Assembly: GCA_963691705.1 (NCBI GenBank)
Contig: OY829542.1
Location: forward strand, 26,398,579 to 26,462,578
Length of the DNA: 64,000 nt
Origin: Viola odorata
Taxonomy: Eukaryota > Streptophyta > Magnoliopsida > Malpighiales > Violaceae
Reading direction: 5' to 3'
The translations under genes were made by a program, and so were the position numbers. Shown piece by piece: positions 1 through 10,075 of this stretch. A model generated the notes under the pieces. The model saw only the letters and a list, made by a program, of their open reading frames with translations, was not told where the DNA came from and searched no databases. Positions within the stretch are counted from its first letter, which is position 1, and each line of letters opens with the position of its first letter.

Positions 1-378
1 CAGGGGGGACGCACCCTTGGCAGAGAATATGCTGGAATCTTCTGGAAGCGCCTGACACCTTCTAGAAACGCTTGGGATCCCTTGCGAATCTTTGGAGATT
101 CCTTTGTTTGGCTCTTTGATCTTTGATCTGATGCGGATGTGTCGAGGGAACAAGATAGCTCACTAGTCTGGTTAGCGTCGAGGGCACGATGACATTCTAC
201 TCTTCTAGGCCTTGATCTTCGAAACTCTAAAAATCCTTCCAGAAATGCTCGTTTTCGCTCTTTTCTCCCTTTAGGCACTGATCTGCAAAAAGATGGGAAA
301 AATCAGAAAATCAGAAGTATCATGCCCTCGAAAAGGCCGAAATAAGAAAGAAAAACCTACAATTAAAACACGCTATCA
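1..378 (-). repeat. 3' LTR of element A (partial)
   Basis: About 90-95% identical by eye to 11313-11691. On the minus strand it begins TGATAGCGTG (plus-strand end ...CGCTATCA at 378), directly next to the polypurine tract. The rest of the LTR lies left of the window. Confidence 0.9.
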
Positions 379-392
379 AATATCCCCACACT
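379..392 (-). other. Polypurine tract of element A
   Basis: On the minus strand AGTGTGGGGATATT runs straight into the LTR start TGATAGCG. A purine-rich run at this place primes plus-strand DNA synthesis in LTR retrotransposons. Confidence 0.75.
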
Positions 393-2126
393 GCCCAAAT
401 GCTCGCCCTCGAGCATTCACAAAAATGGAAATCACTTCTACAGACAGACACACACAATCAACCACACACAAAAATACAAACTGGCATCGAGCTAGACTTC
501 GCACATACTCATCTTCGCCTAGGAGACTCCTGCATCAAATCAAAGGGATAACGACCCCAAAGATCAAACTTTCCCACATCAAGCCCATAACTAGCAATCC
601 TCACCAGATACGTGTTTACACTCACTCTCGAAAGCAAGGCAAAGTGTTTACCTCTCAAACTAAATGCACATAACAGACACAAAATCAAACTTGCACATCA
701 ATCCTAGTACTGTAATTCACATGCATAGGCGATCATCGATCGGAAAGAACAACGCATCAGCAAAAAGAAAGAAAAGGGGTAGGGTGAGCTAGAAGAGAAA
801 AGAAAGGATGTAGAAAAGGAACAGAAGCGAGGAGGTATAAAGAGAGAAGGAAGAGAGAACCAGATAGAACCTGGATGGATTCCTTGGCTTAGGAAAAAGG
901 CAAAGTGGCAAGGCAGCTTTCATCGAGGGCACGATGGTGATTCGGGGGCTAGACGAAGGTCTTCTTCTTCGAGGGCAAGAAATTCTTTTCTTGTTGAGGC
1001 TTCGGATGTGGATATTCTTTTCTTCGCGTAGTGCCCCCTTCTTTTTATTCTGAATTTTGATTTTTTTTTTTTAAGGAAATAAAAATCATAAGGAGGGGGC
1101 ACGAGCCAATTCTAGACTCTTGATTCTTCTAGGGCATGAAAATTTTGATTTTTCATTTGGCGCTTGCCCTAAATCTGCCTCCAACATCGATGGTGACTTC
1201 TTCGGCTTCCCCACACTTGAACTTTTCTGGGGGTTCGATTTCTTTTGAATGGTCTAGGGCTCGAGAATATTTGATTTTCTGCTTTTTCTTGCCCTAGATC
1301 TTTGCTTTCTACTTTCTGCTCTGAAGTCTTAGCTTTTCTCTGCTTTCCCACACTTGAACTTTTTTGCACGTCTTCTAGATTTCTAGCCCTCGACGTTACC
1401 CTCAATAATCGCTACCTCACCTGCCAAGGAAAAAGATCAAGAAAAAGGTCAAATGGTCAGGAAGAAAAAGAAAAGAGGGGGATGTTGGGGGCATGAAAGG
1501 TGATGAGAGAAAAAGAAAAAGAAAGAAAAATGACATTGATGTGAAGTTTTTTCATCAAATCGATGCTTTCCCATGTCTAATGGTGCCTATACCTAGGGAT
1601 ATCATGCAAGTTCAACCAGTGTCTAGCTAAAGCATCCTAATCACTCAAGAAAAGAAATATGCATGGAAGCTCAAATGCTCACAGGGTGCTTTTGTGCCTA
1701 CTAGTGTCTAGGCCTAGATGTGGATATAAGGTTCAGCGGGCAAAAAATGAGAACAGCTAGGTCTAGACAAGGTGTTGGTGGTTCATACTTATGCGCAAAT
1801 GATAAAAATGTGTGTGTCCATTCATAGAGTTTTGAAAACTGGCAGTGGAGGAATTTGGCAAAAAAAATTAAAATCCGAAAAACACAGTCATTCAAACAGC
1901 GGAAATATAAAGTTGCAGTCACACACAGAGGACATATGCACATAAAACACAAATAAATCCCTCCCCACACTTAGGCATCGCATTGTCCTCAATGCGGGAA
2001 GGGCACATATAGAAGTTCAACGAAAATTAAAATAAGTACAGTACAAAATAAAATAAAATAAAGCAGGTGGAAATGTTTTTGGCCCTCCTCGAGGGCATGA
2101 AAGAAAAATTATTCGGGGGGGGATCA
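393..2126 (-). other. Non-coding 3' region of element A
   Basis: This 1.7-kb stretch between the env-like ORF and the PPT holds no ORF I can support. It is rich in short purine or pyrimidine runs. Near 1963-2000 it carries, on the minus strand, the block CATTGAGGACAATGCGATG followed by CCTAAGTGTGGGGA. The same block recurs in element C near 50810, and a similar one lies in the plus-strand remnant at 14645. It is probably a conserved non-coding element of these gypsy retrotransposons, of unknown role. Confidence 0.6.
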
Positions 2127-4226
2127 CTAGGGCGGGAGCTTGCTCCTGGCCACTTCAGCTTGAAGTTCCGTGAGCACAGCTAGGAGAAGACGCTCGATCT
2201 TGAGGATCGGCTGGGAAGATGGATCAGATGGCTTGCTTGCTTGATGGACATTGGGGGCACAATTTGAATCTTCTGCTTGGGTACGAACGGCGTCAGGGAG
2301 TCGGGACCTCGAAGTATCTGGATATCTGAAATCACCTCCATGCTTCGTGCCAAAAACCTTCTCTGTCGAGGGTGTGCTTCCTACAGAAAACCTCAAAATA
2401 CCATGTGAGATACATAAATGCCCCATACCGTTGAGGGTATGGGGGTCTAAATCTTTGAATGTAAGTGGCTCAATAAGGCCAGAAGAGGTCAAATCGATAT
2501 TATGTAGGTTCACAGCAAGGAGAGCAATGAGAGATCCTAAAATGGGGCCTCGAGAACCGTTTTGAACATGAATGAAAGCAGAAGCAATCCAAAATCCTAA
2601 ATTCACCCTATGTTTACTTTTCATGCACCAAAGAAGAAAAAGTTCTTGCAAAGTTAACTGGCCTGAAGATCCAAATCTAGCAGCAAAGGTAAGGGCAAGA
2701 AAACGATGCAATATTCTAAGGGCAAGATCCAAAATTTCATGCGCTTTAGAGAATTTAGGGTTGAATTCAGCACTGGGGTTCTCAGTCAGTTCATGAAAAG
2801 CCACATCGGCATCAAACGCAGCAAGAATAACAGTAAGGGCATTCTTATAAGCACTAGATTTTAAGCCATCAGAGGTGAAAAAATTGAGCATGCAGTTGAA
2901 CTCATTAAGCGAAAGCTTGGACCACTTATTCTCTAACTTAAAATTAATCAATCTAGGGGTAGAAAGGTTTGGTCCACTTTTTCCCTTAAGCCTAAAGTGG
3001 TCTGAAGCTACCCAAACAGTAGTGAACAACTCAAGCGAGAGCTCAACATAGGTCGGGTGTTCTAGAAAGAACAGGGGTTTCCAACCTATGTTGCCTACAA
3101 GCTCTCAGACTCGAGATTCGAGTCCCATCTTTCTTAAAAATTCCAGATCCAAGCGTGCACAAGGGCTAACGCCTCTGGAGTTCATAGCATGCAACTTATC
3201 CAAGGAGGGTTTATCATTAAAAGACAACCAAGCATGGGGGTTTGAAAGGTCAGAGACAACCTGGATGGAAGACGTCCGCGGGGCATAGGCAGGGACTGGT
3301 GTCGAGCCCTCGACGTCTGAACCATCGTCTTGCCCACGACGAGCTCTCTTTGATGCAGTGGGCTTGCTCTAAACCTTTGAGGAAGATGTGGCCTTCCTCT
3401 TCCTTTCTGCTGGCGGCTTAGGCTCAGCTGGTTGCTCCTTCCTGGCCAGAGTCTTGGATTTCCCTTTTGCAGTTGTCTTGTTCGCCGCTGCCTCCTTCTC
3501 TTTGGCCCTTTCCTCAGCTTCAGCTTTCTGGGTTGCTTCCTTCTCAGCCTTCTCTTTCTCCACATCGACATCCTCCTCTTTTTTCATGGCGTCATTTTCG
3601 CCAGATCCTTCTTCTTCGCCAGCGGCGGTCTGTTCGACTTCTTCCTCCTCCATTCCGGCAGGCGCCTCAGCCTCGTACTCAGATTCGGACACGAGGACGT
3701 CCTTCAAGGCCTCTTCCACTATGAGTTGCTTCTTGGCCGGAGGCGAGGGCTTTTCCACCTTAGACTTTTTAGGCGTGGCCTTCCTAGAAACCTGACCGGA
3801 TCTAGTCATCGTAGAGGTCGCTGGAACGGAGCTTGTTATTTCTAGCTCGTCCTTCGACTAGTTAGTTGCGTCGGAGTTAGGAACAGGTTCGGTGGTCAGA
3901 GGTATTTTTGGTGATGGAGGGTTTTCGTTGTCGGGGCCTAGGCTTAGTGATTTGGGTATGGAGTCACGGGTAGTAGAGGATGATTTGGGCACTTGAACCT
4001 TGCTCTTATGAGCTACTCGTTTGATAGTCATGGGAGAGGGTGAGGGAGATGATTTGCAAGAGAGAGAAGATGAGTTTGCGTTGATGGCGATGGTGAAAGA
4101 CAGGGATGATGGAGATATTTTAGAGAGAGGTAGCGTGTTTTGGTGATTGAGAGAGTTGGGACGAAGAAGGAGCATGGGAAAGAGAAAAGGAGCTGACGTC
4201 GGTAATAAATGGTACAGCCTTTGCAT
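2127..4226 (-). pseudogene. Athila env-like / ATHILA ORF protein (in-frame stops)
   Basis: One reading frame runs from an ATG at 4226 to a stop at 2127, about 700 codons, broken by TAG at 3858-3860, TAG at 3369-3371 and TGA near 3115. The N-terminal part is Ser/Pro-rich; the middle is highly charged, rich in Glu, Lys and Ala. The C-terminal part holds the conserved block typical of the ATHILA ORF family (HAWLSFNDKPS, then GLGW/TYP-like and FTTVWVASDHFRLKG motifs). Its place after integrase is the 'env-like' position of Athila elements. No signal peptide or clear membrane span is seen, so an envelope role is not shown; the function of this family is unknown. Confidence 0.75.
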
Positions 4227-4618
4227 TGATTAGGGTTACTTTTCTATCCCTTGTAGACCACGTGGCACCTTGGGCTTTGAAGAGCAATGGGCCCGTGCGT
4301 ATCTCAACCACCTAAAAAGGAGAACAACTTTTAAATTTTGAAAAGGAGGCAGTTGAAGAGGGTAGAGACAAAGAGAGAGAATAAAGGGATTAATAATAAT
4401 AAGGAAATAAAATCTCCTAGGGAAAGGAAAGGTCAAAGATTAAAGGAGATAAATAAGGGATAAAAACAAGGAAATAAAATCAAAGGGAAAACAAAAATAA
4501 AATCAGAAAAATCCGAAAGATATGGAAAGGATAAGGGAAAGAGAAGAGATGGGACGACATATGAGATGCCTCCAGTGTGGCATGTTTACTCGTCGAGGCC
4601 TCGACGTGTTCCAGTGAT
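4227..4618. other. Spacer between env-like ORF and integrase of element A
   Basis: About 390 bases, purine-rich on the plus strand (runs of AAAGGAGATAAATAAGGG type). No ORF or RNA gene is seen. In Athila elements this position would hold the splice or leader region for the env-like ORF; no signal can be assigned here. Confidence 0.5.
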
Positions 4619-5763
4619 CTAGGTCTCGACAGGTGAAGGTTCTACCATCATTTCTTCAACGGTCGAGGGCTTGAATCCTTCATAGAAGGGTTTCAACCTA
4701 TGGTCGTTCACCTTGAAAATCATCCCAGTGTTAGGATTCTGAATTTCTATGGCACCACGGTCGAAAACTGTCGTGACCACGAAAGGTCCAGACCATTTCG
4801 ACTTAAGCTTTCCTGCAAATAGACGCAAACGTGAGTTATACAACAATACTTTTTGTCCAATGGAAAAAGTCTTGGGACGAAGGTGCCTGTCATGATAAGC
4901 TTTGGTCTTGCCCTTGTAGAGCAAGGCATTTTCATAAGCGTCATCTCGCAACTCCTCTAGCTCCTAGATCTGTAAGCGTTGGTTTTGGCCGGCATGCCCT
5001 AGATCCGTGTTCACTTTCTTGATGGCCCAAAAAGCCTTATGCTCTATCTCAACTGGGAGATGGCACAACTTGCCATATACGAGTCTATAGGGTGTCATGC
5101 CAATCGGAGTCTTGAAAGTTGTCTGGTAAGCCCAGAGGGCATCATCCAACTTTAGACTCCAATCCTTTCGGGACTGATTGACTGTCTTCTCTAGTATGGA
5201 CTTAATTTCACAGTTGGACACTTCGGCTTGGCCATTTGTCTGAGGATGATAAGTTGTAGAGGTTCTGTGATAGACCCCATATTTGTTCAGGAATATGGCC
5301 ACGACACGGTTGCAGAAATGGGTACCGCGATCGCTTATGAGGACACGAGGCGTACCGAACCGGTTGAAGATATGAGATCGTAGGAAACTCACTACTACTT
5401 TAGCATCATCGGTCCGAGTAGCCTTGGCCTCGATCCACTTTGAAACATAATCAACGGCGAGTAGGATATAGATGTTGCCGAAAGAATTGAGGAATGGGCC
5501 CATGAAATCTACACCCCAAATATCAAATATCTCACATACAATGATACCAGTTAGAGGCATGTGGTTCTTGGCCCCAATATTGCTCGTGACTTGGCATCGA
5601 GGGCATAAAGCACAAAAGAGATAACTATCTTAGAAGATTGAAGGCCAGTAGAGACCGGCTTCTAAGACCTTGAGGGCAGTTTTCTTGGCCGTGAAATGTC
5701 CTCCTTCAGAATGGCAGAATTTTAGGATCGAGGGCACCTCGTCCATGGTTACACAACGGCGAA
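4619..5763 (-). pseudogene. Integrase of element A (broken)
   Basis: Integrase inserts element cDNA into the host genome. Going down the minus strand: a C-X2-C zinc-finger tail (FCALCPRCQ, about 5600), then the catalytic core with all three acidic residues visible (D in [10 protein letters not shown] in ISDRGTHF, E in [10 protein letters not shown]), then the C-terminal domain with KWSGPFVV at about 4800. Nonsense codons interrupt it: TAA near 5625 (before the zinc finger) and TAG at 4964-4966 between core and C-terminal domain. A further TAA lies upstream near 5825. The frame is otherwise continuous through the core, so loss of function comes from stop codons and not from loss of active-site residues. 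Confidence 0.85.
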
Positions 5764-6684
5764 TTATCTGGTCCGAACAGTGCTTCCACAAATATGGGTT
5801 ATCCCAAATATAGTATTTGGCTTACCTTCTGATTCTATTGCACTCGGAGGGGGAAGTGTCCACGGGTATGTACCCGTAGCATAAAAATTTACAATGTTAG
5901 AGAACCATGGGAAGTGGACTGCATGGGCGAGACGCAGTTGTTCATCTGGAAAAGTATCACGGATGGGCACAAGTGAATCATCTTCTTGGCCTGGAAGTCT
6001 GCTCAGATGATCCACCACCAAATTTTCTCTTCCCACCTTATCCTTGATCAAGATATTGAATTCTTGTAGCAACAAGATCCAACAAATGAGTCAAGGCTTT
6101 GCATCAGCCTTTGTCAATAAGCATCTAAGGGCCGAATTGTCAGAGTATATGAGAACGTGGGTACCCAAGAGATACTGCCTGAACTTGTCGAGGGCATAAA
6201 AAATTGCCAAGAGCTCTTTTTCTGTGGTTGTGTAGGTCTGCTGGATTGGATCTAATAACTTGAAGGCATAGTAAATGACGTAAGTCTCCTTGTCCTTCTT
6301 CTGACCCAAAACGGCGCCTAGGGCTTGATTGCTAGCATCACACATGACCTCGAAAGGTAGGGACCAATCGGGGGCACGAATGATCGGAGCTGAGATAAGC
6401 TTATTTTTGAGAAGTTCGAAGGCAGCTTTGCAATTCTCATTAAAATCAAAAGTAACTTCTTTTTGGAGCAAGCAGCATATGGGTTGGGCAATTTTGGAGA
6501 AATCTTTAATAAACCGTCTGTAAAAATTGGCGTGCCCTAGAAAATATCGCACATCGCGAACACAGGCTGGGTATGGCAAGGATTCAATTATCTCAATCTT
6601 GGCCTTGTCGACCTCGATTCCCTTGGCCGAGACGATATGACCCAAAATGAGGCCTCGCCATAGGTGAAAGGTGGCGGGGGGCAT
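5764..6684 (-). pseudogene. RNase H and pol linker of element A (broken)
   Basis: RNase H degrades RNA in the RNA:DNA hybrid during reverse transcription. Residues expected for catalysis are present: D in VMCDASNQALG, E in TEKELLAIFYAL, D in IYSDNSALRCL. The stretch starts inside the RT thumb (LGHIVSAKGIEVDKAK). A TGA at 6091-6093 ends this frame; the following segment (LLLQEFNILIKDKVG...NLVVDHLSRL) is the usual linker to integrase. A frameshift near 5870 precedes the integrase zinc finger. The TGA sits where paralogous elements have Arg, compatible with CGA-to-TGA. Confidence 0.83.
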
Positions 6685-7721
6685 TACCCAAAACGTATAC
6701 CATCCTCGACCAATTCAGAAAAAATGCTCACCATACAACGCTGAAATGTGGCGGGGGCATTACCCAAGCCGAAGGGCATACGCCTATAAGCAAAGGTGCC
6801 GAAAGGGCACGTGAAGGTGGTCTTCTCTTGGTCTTCGGGGGCAACTGGGATCTGATGGAAACCGGAGTAACCGTCTAGACAACAATAATGGGTCTTGCCC
6901 GCGAGACGCTCCAACATCTGGTCTATGAAGGGAAGAGGGAAGTGGTCTTTTCTGGTGGCAGCATTCAAGCGGCGGTAGTCGATACACACACGCCACCCAT
7001 TCTGGATTTGGGTAGGAATAGATTCATCATCTTGCCCAATGGTAATACCGGCTTTCTTGGGCACGACTTGTATAGGACTAACCCATGGACTATCATAAAT
7101 GGGGTAGATAGCTCCCGCATCAAGCAATTTCAGCACTTCTTTCCTAACCACCTCCATCATGGGTGGATTCAATCGGCGTTGTGGCTGGCGTATAGTCTTG
7201 CTAACATCTTCCAAGTGAATACGATGAGTGCATAGCGCTGGTGATAAGCCCTTGATATCTGCAATGGTCCAGCCTATGGCTTGTCTAAATTCCTTCAACA
7301 AGGAAATCAGCTTAAACTCTTCAGGATTTTTGAGCTTGTTGGAGATAATGACAGGCAGAGAGTCATTGGGGCAGAGATAAGCATACTTCAGATAGGAAGG
7401 CAATGGTTTCAGATCGAGGGTTGGAGCCTGATCGATAGATGGAGATAATTTGACATGGTCTGGGCAATTAGGAGACACCATTGTGGGCTCATACGGGATA
7501 ATAGCGCACTCTTCTAGGGCAGTGACAATAGAATGCAGCTCAGGTGGTGTGGAAAGTGTCGAGCCCACGACATCTAGGAGAGTTGGGGTCAGACTCCTGT
7601 CAAGGACAAATTGTAAAAGGTCAGTAGAATGAAGTTCAGCAAGTTCTTTAACAAAAGGGTCAATCAAATCAATATAGTTAACACTGGAAAATTCAGAGGG
7701 GTATCGCATGGCCTCTAGCAT
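6684..7721 (-). pseudogene. Reverse transcriptase of element A, catalytic box deleted
   Basis: Reverse transcriptase copies the element RNA into DNA. The frame holds the usual early RT blocks: a primer-grip-side segment (LLDAGAIYPIYDSPWVSPIQ), WRVCIDYRRLN, a palm segment (HFPLPFIDQMLERLAG), CLDGYSGFHQIPV with the first catalytic Asp, and FAYRRMPFGLGNAPATFQRCM. It stops after VSIFSELVED. The next block should be the [YF]-x-D-D catalytic box with about 40 residues after it. Instead the sequence jumps to the thumb region encoded by the next frame, so the second and third catalytic aspartates are missing. The junction at 6673-6700 repeats a GGGTAATGCCCC-like sequence that also occurs at 6752-6770. 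Confidence 0.88.
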
Positions 7722-8130
7722 GTTAAACTTGATAATTTCCCAGTCAAACTCGAGGGTGATGGTTGCGTCGTGAACATCAATCTTTGCTCGGGCAGTGGCC
7801 AGAAAAGGGTAGACCGAGAAGAACGTCTATTGACTTGGTGGAGTCTTCATTCTCTATGGCAATAACATAAAAATCAGCTGGGAATAAGAATTCACCCACT
7901 TTGACCAAGACATCTGTGATGAGCCCCTTGGGGTAGATAACAGAACGATCATCAAGCTGAATGGCTAGGTTGGTAGGTCTGAGAGGTTAGAGCCCAAGAC
8001 TGTTGTAGATGATCAAGGGCATGACATTAATTCTTGCCCCTAAACCACACATGGCTTTCCCGATGTCGATTATACCGATTCGGCAGGGAATGATGAACAT
8101 TCCTTGATCCTTGCATTTCGGGGGGATCTT
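7722..8130 (-). pseudogene. Aspartic protease of element A, catalytic Asp replaced
   Basis: Retroelement protease cleaves the gag-pol polyprotein. The minus-strand frame reads AMCGLGARINVMPL near 8020-8055, where the related element C (52260) reads AMCDSGAGINVMPL. The catalytic Asp is therefore Gly here (codon GGT at 8044-8046 on the minus strand). Downstream the ADR-like, DVLVKVGEF and LLG-PF blocks are recognisable. At least one stop interrupts the frame near 7990. Confidence 0.78.
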
Positions 8131-8133
8131 CCT

Positions 8134-10020
8134 CTAGATATGGGCAGAAGCGTTTACTCCTACACTGATCTTGTTAACTTCAGTCAATTTACTCTTGTTC
8201 GTGCACAACTGTTTCAGGAACTTGGCGTAGCAGGGCACATTCTTAACTGCTTGGAGGAGAGGGATGTTTACAACCACCTTACTGAACATGTCGAAGATAT
8301 CGCGGTCCTCCTTTTCCTTCTTGGACTTGATCAACCTTTGGGGAAATGGGGGCTCGAGAATCTTGTGAATGTATTCCTGGGTGAATTCGGGTAGATTGGG
8401 GTCATTCCTCGGTGAACCTCTGGGAGAGCGGATTCTGTTTCCATGACCTCGACGAATCGGGGCACTTTTGGGCTCTTCGCTCTGGGTTTTGGATTGATTT
8501 CAGATTCTGGAGAGTTTCCAATGTCGGGGGCAGGATATGCTGGAGGAGTCAAGGTTGTTCCACTTCCCAGAGTCACTACACAGACATTGTGTTTTGGATT
8601 GGTTTCAGTTTAGGGTGGAAATCTCCCTTGATTCTTCAGCTCCTTCATCTCCGCCATCAAGGTACTCACGTGCGTTCGAAGATCCTCGATTTCCTTTTGT
8701 TGTTCAGGGTTCCGAGGTAGTTCTGTATTCAGGGGCACGACGAAAGTCTGGTCTTGAGGTGGTTGGCGTTGATACTGATTATATAAGTGGGTCGAGGTCT
8801 GAAGTTCTGCATGTTGGGAGGGGGTGGGTGATTTCCATAAGGATTTTGTTGTTGCTGGCTTCTGTTGCTTCCAGCCTTGGTTGTAGTTTTGACCATATAG
8901 CGTCTGGATGTACTGACCAGCAGCGTTCACTTAGATTTCGTCTAGGATATGGGGGCATACATCTGTGGGGTGGTCCACAAAATTGCAGATTTGACAGGCC
9001 TTGACTGGTGCGGACTGTCCTGCCATGAAATTCTGAAATATTCCCGTAAGAGAAGTCAGTTGGTTCTGTAATGCTGCAACTTGGGCGTCTTGACCTTGAC
9101 TGTTGCCAACCTCAGTTGTGGCATTCTTGGCCATGAGTTCGATGGTAGCCTTTGCAGCAGCTGGTGTAAGAGCAGTGAGAGAGCCATTGTCAGCAGCGTT
9201 GAGAAGGGCCTTGTCGTGAGCCTTGAGGCCTTCACAAAAATACTGAATAAGGGCATGCTCGCTCAGATTGTGTGAGGGGCACATAGACTGCATCTTTACA
9301 TATCTTTCATAATACTGGGCCAGATCCTCTTCTTTTCTCTAGACTATGGATACAAGCTGCTTGCGCGTGGTGTTGGCAATAGATGCTGGATAGTACTTCT
9401 CAGTGAAGATCTTGGACATTTCCGTCCAAGAGTGGATGGATCTTGGCGGAAGGTCGTAATACCAGTCGAGGGCATCGTCTTTGAGAGACCACATAAAAGC
9501 GCACAGCTTTGCTTGCTCAATGCTGACGTTGGGAGGTTTCATGGCCTCGCAGATTGAGTGGAGCTGTTGAAGGTGACGAAGAGCACTTTCTTTAGGGACA
9601 CCTCGGAAGGTAGGTAGATGGTGCATGACGGCTGATTTGAGGGTCCAATCATGAGGGACAGCAGGCCAGACAATACAACTGCTCGACATGTCAGGGGCTG
9701 CATTGAGGTGGTCTATGGATTGCTGGTTTGGAGGAGGTGATGGTGGGTCTTCAGGACGCACATAATCATCCTGGTTTTCCATGGCTGGGATATCAAGGAA
9801 GGCGGTTGGAGGAATTTCGGGACCTCGATGTAGATAAGCTAGGTTTTGATAGAACTGATGGGTTGGGTCGGCCAGATTGTGAGGCTGGCTTTCGAGGGCA
9901 GGATGAGGAATTCCTCTACGCTAGGTAGAAGGTCCTCTAGCTTGCCTCCGAAGTCCTTTTTCGGTTCTGGTCAACTCGAGATCTAAAGGGAGTAGATCTA
10001 GTGCAGATCTCCTGGTCTTA
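8134..10020 (-). pseudogene. Gag polyprotein of element A (nonsense codons, frameshift)
   Basis: Gag forms the virus-like particle. The retrotrans_gag block is clear at about 9340-9680 (VPHDWTLKSAVMHHLPTF, LCAFMWSLKDDALDWYYDLP). A CCHC zinc knuckle (CQICNFVDHPTDVC, spacing C-X2-C-X4-H-X4-C) lies near 8960-9000. The same frame continues through TAG at 9339-9341 and TAA at 8931-8933; a frameshift near 8350 separates the region before protease. In element C the start is ATG at 54215 (MTRRSA); the matching codon near 10018-10020 is AAG here, so the original start is lost. The C-terminal part before protease (NIPLLQAVKNVPCYAKFLKQ) is also shared with element C. Confidence 0.85.
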
Positions 10021-10052
10021 CAAGTAAAAAGAAATAAATTAGTACCGTTCAA

Positions 10053-10070
10053 TCCCCCGCAACGGCGCCA
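10053..10070 (-). other. Primer binding site of element A (tRNA-Asp type)
   Basis: On the minus strand TGGCGCCGTTGCGGGGGA lies five bases inside the 5' LTR. It differs by one base from the complement of the plant tRNA-Asp 3' end used by Athila elements. It primes minus-strand DNA synthesis. Confidence 0.85.
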
Positions 10071-10075
10071 AAATT

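Noticed and set aside
3388..3845. Plus-strand frames of about 135 codons
   Set aside because: Antisense shadows of the charged env-like ORF of element A.
10053..10070. tRNA gene
   Set aside because: Only the 18-base primer binding site is present, no cloverleaf.
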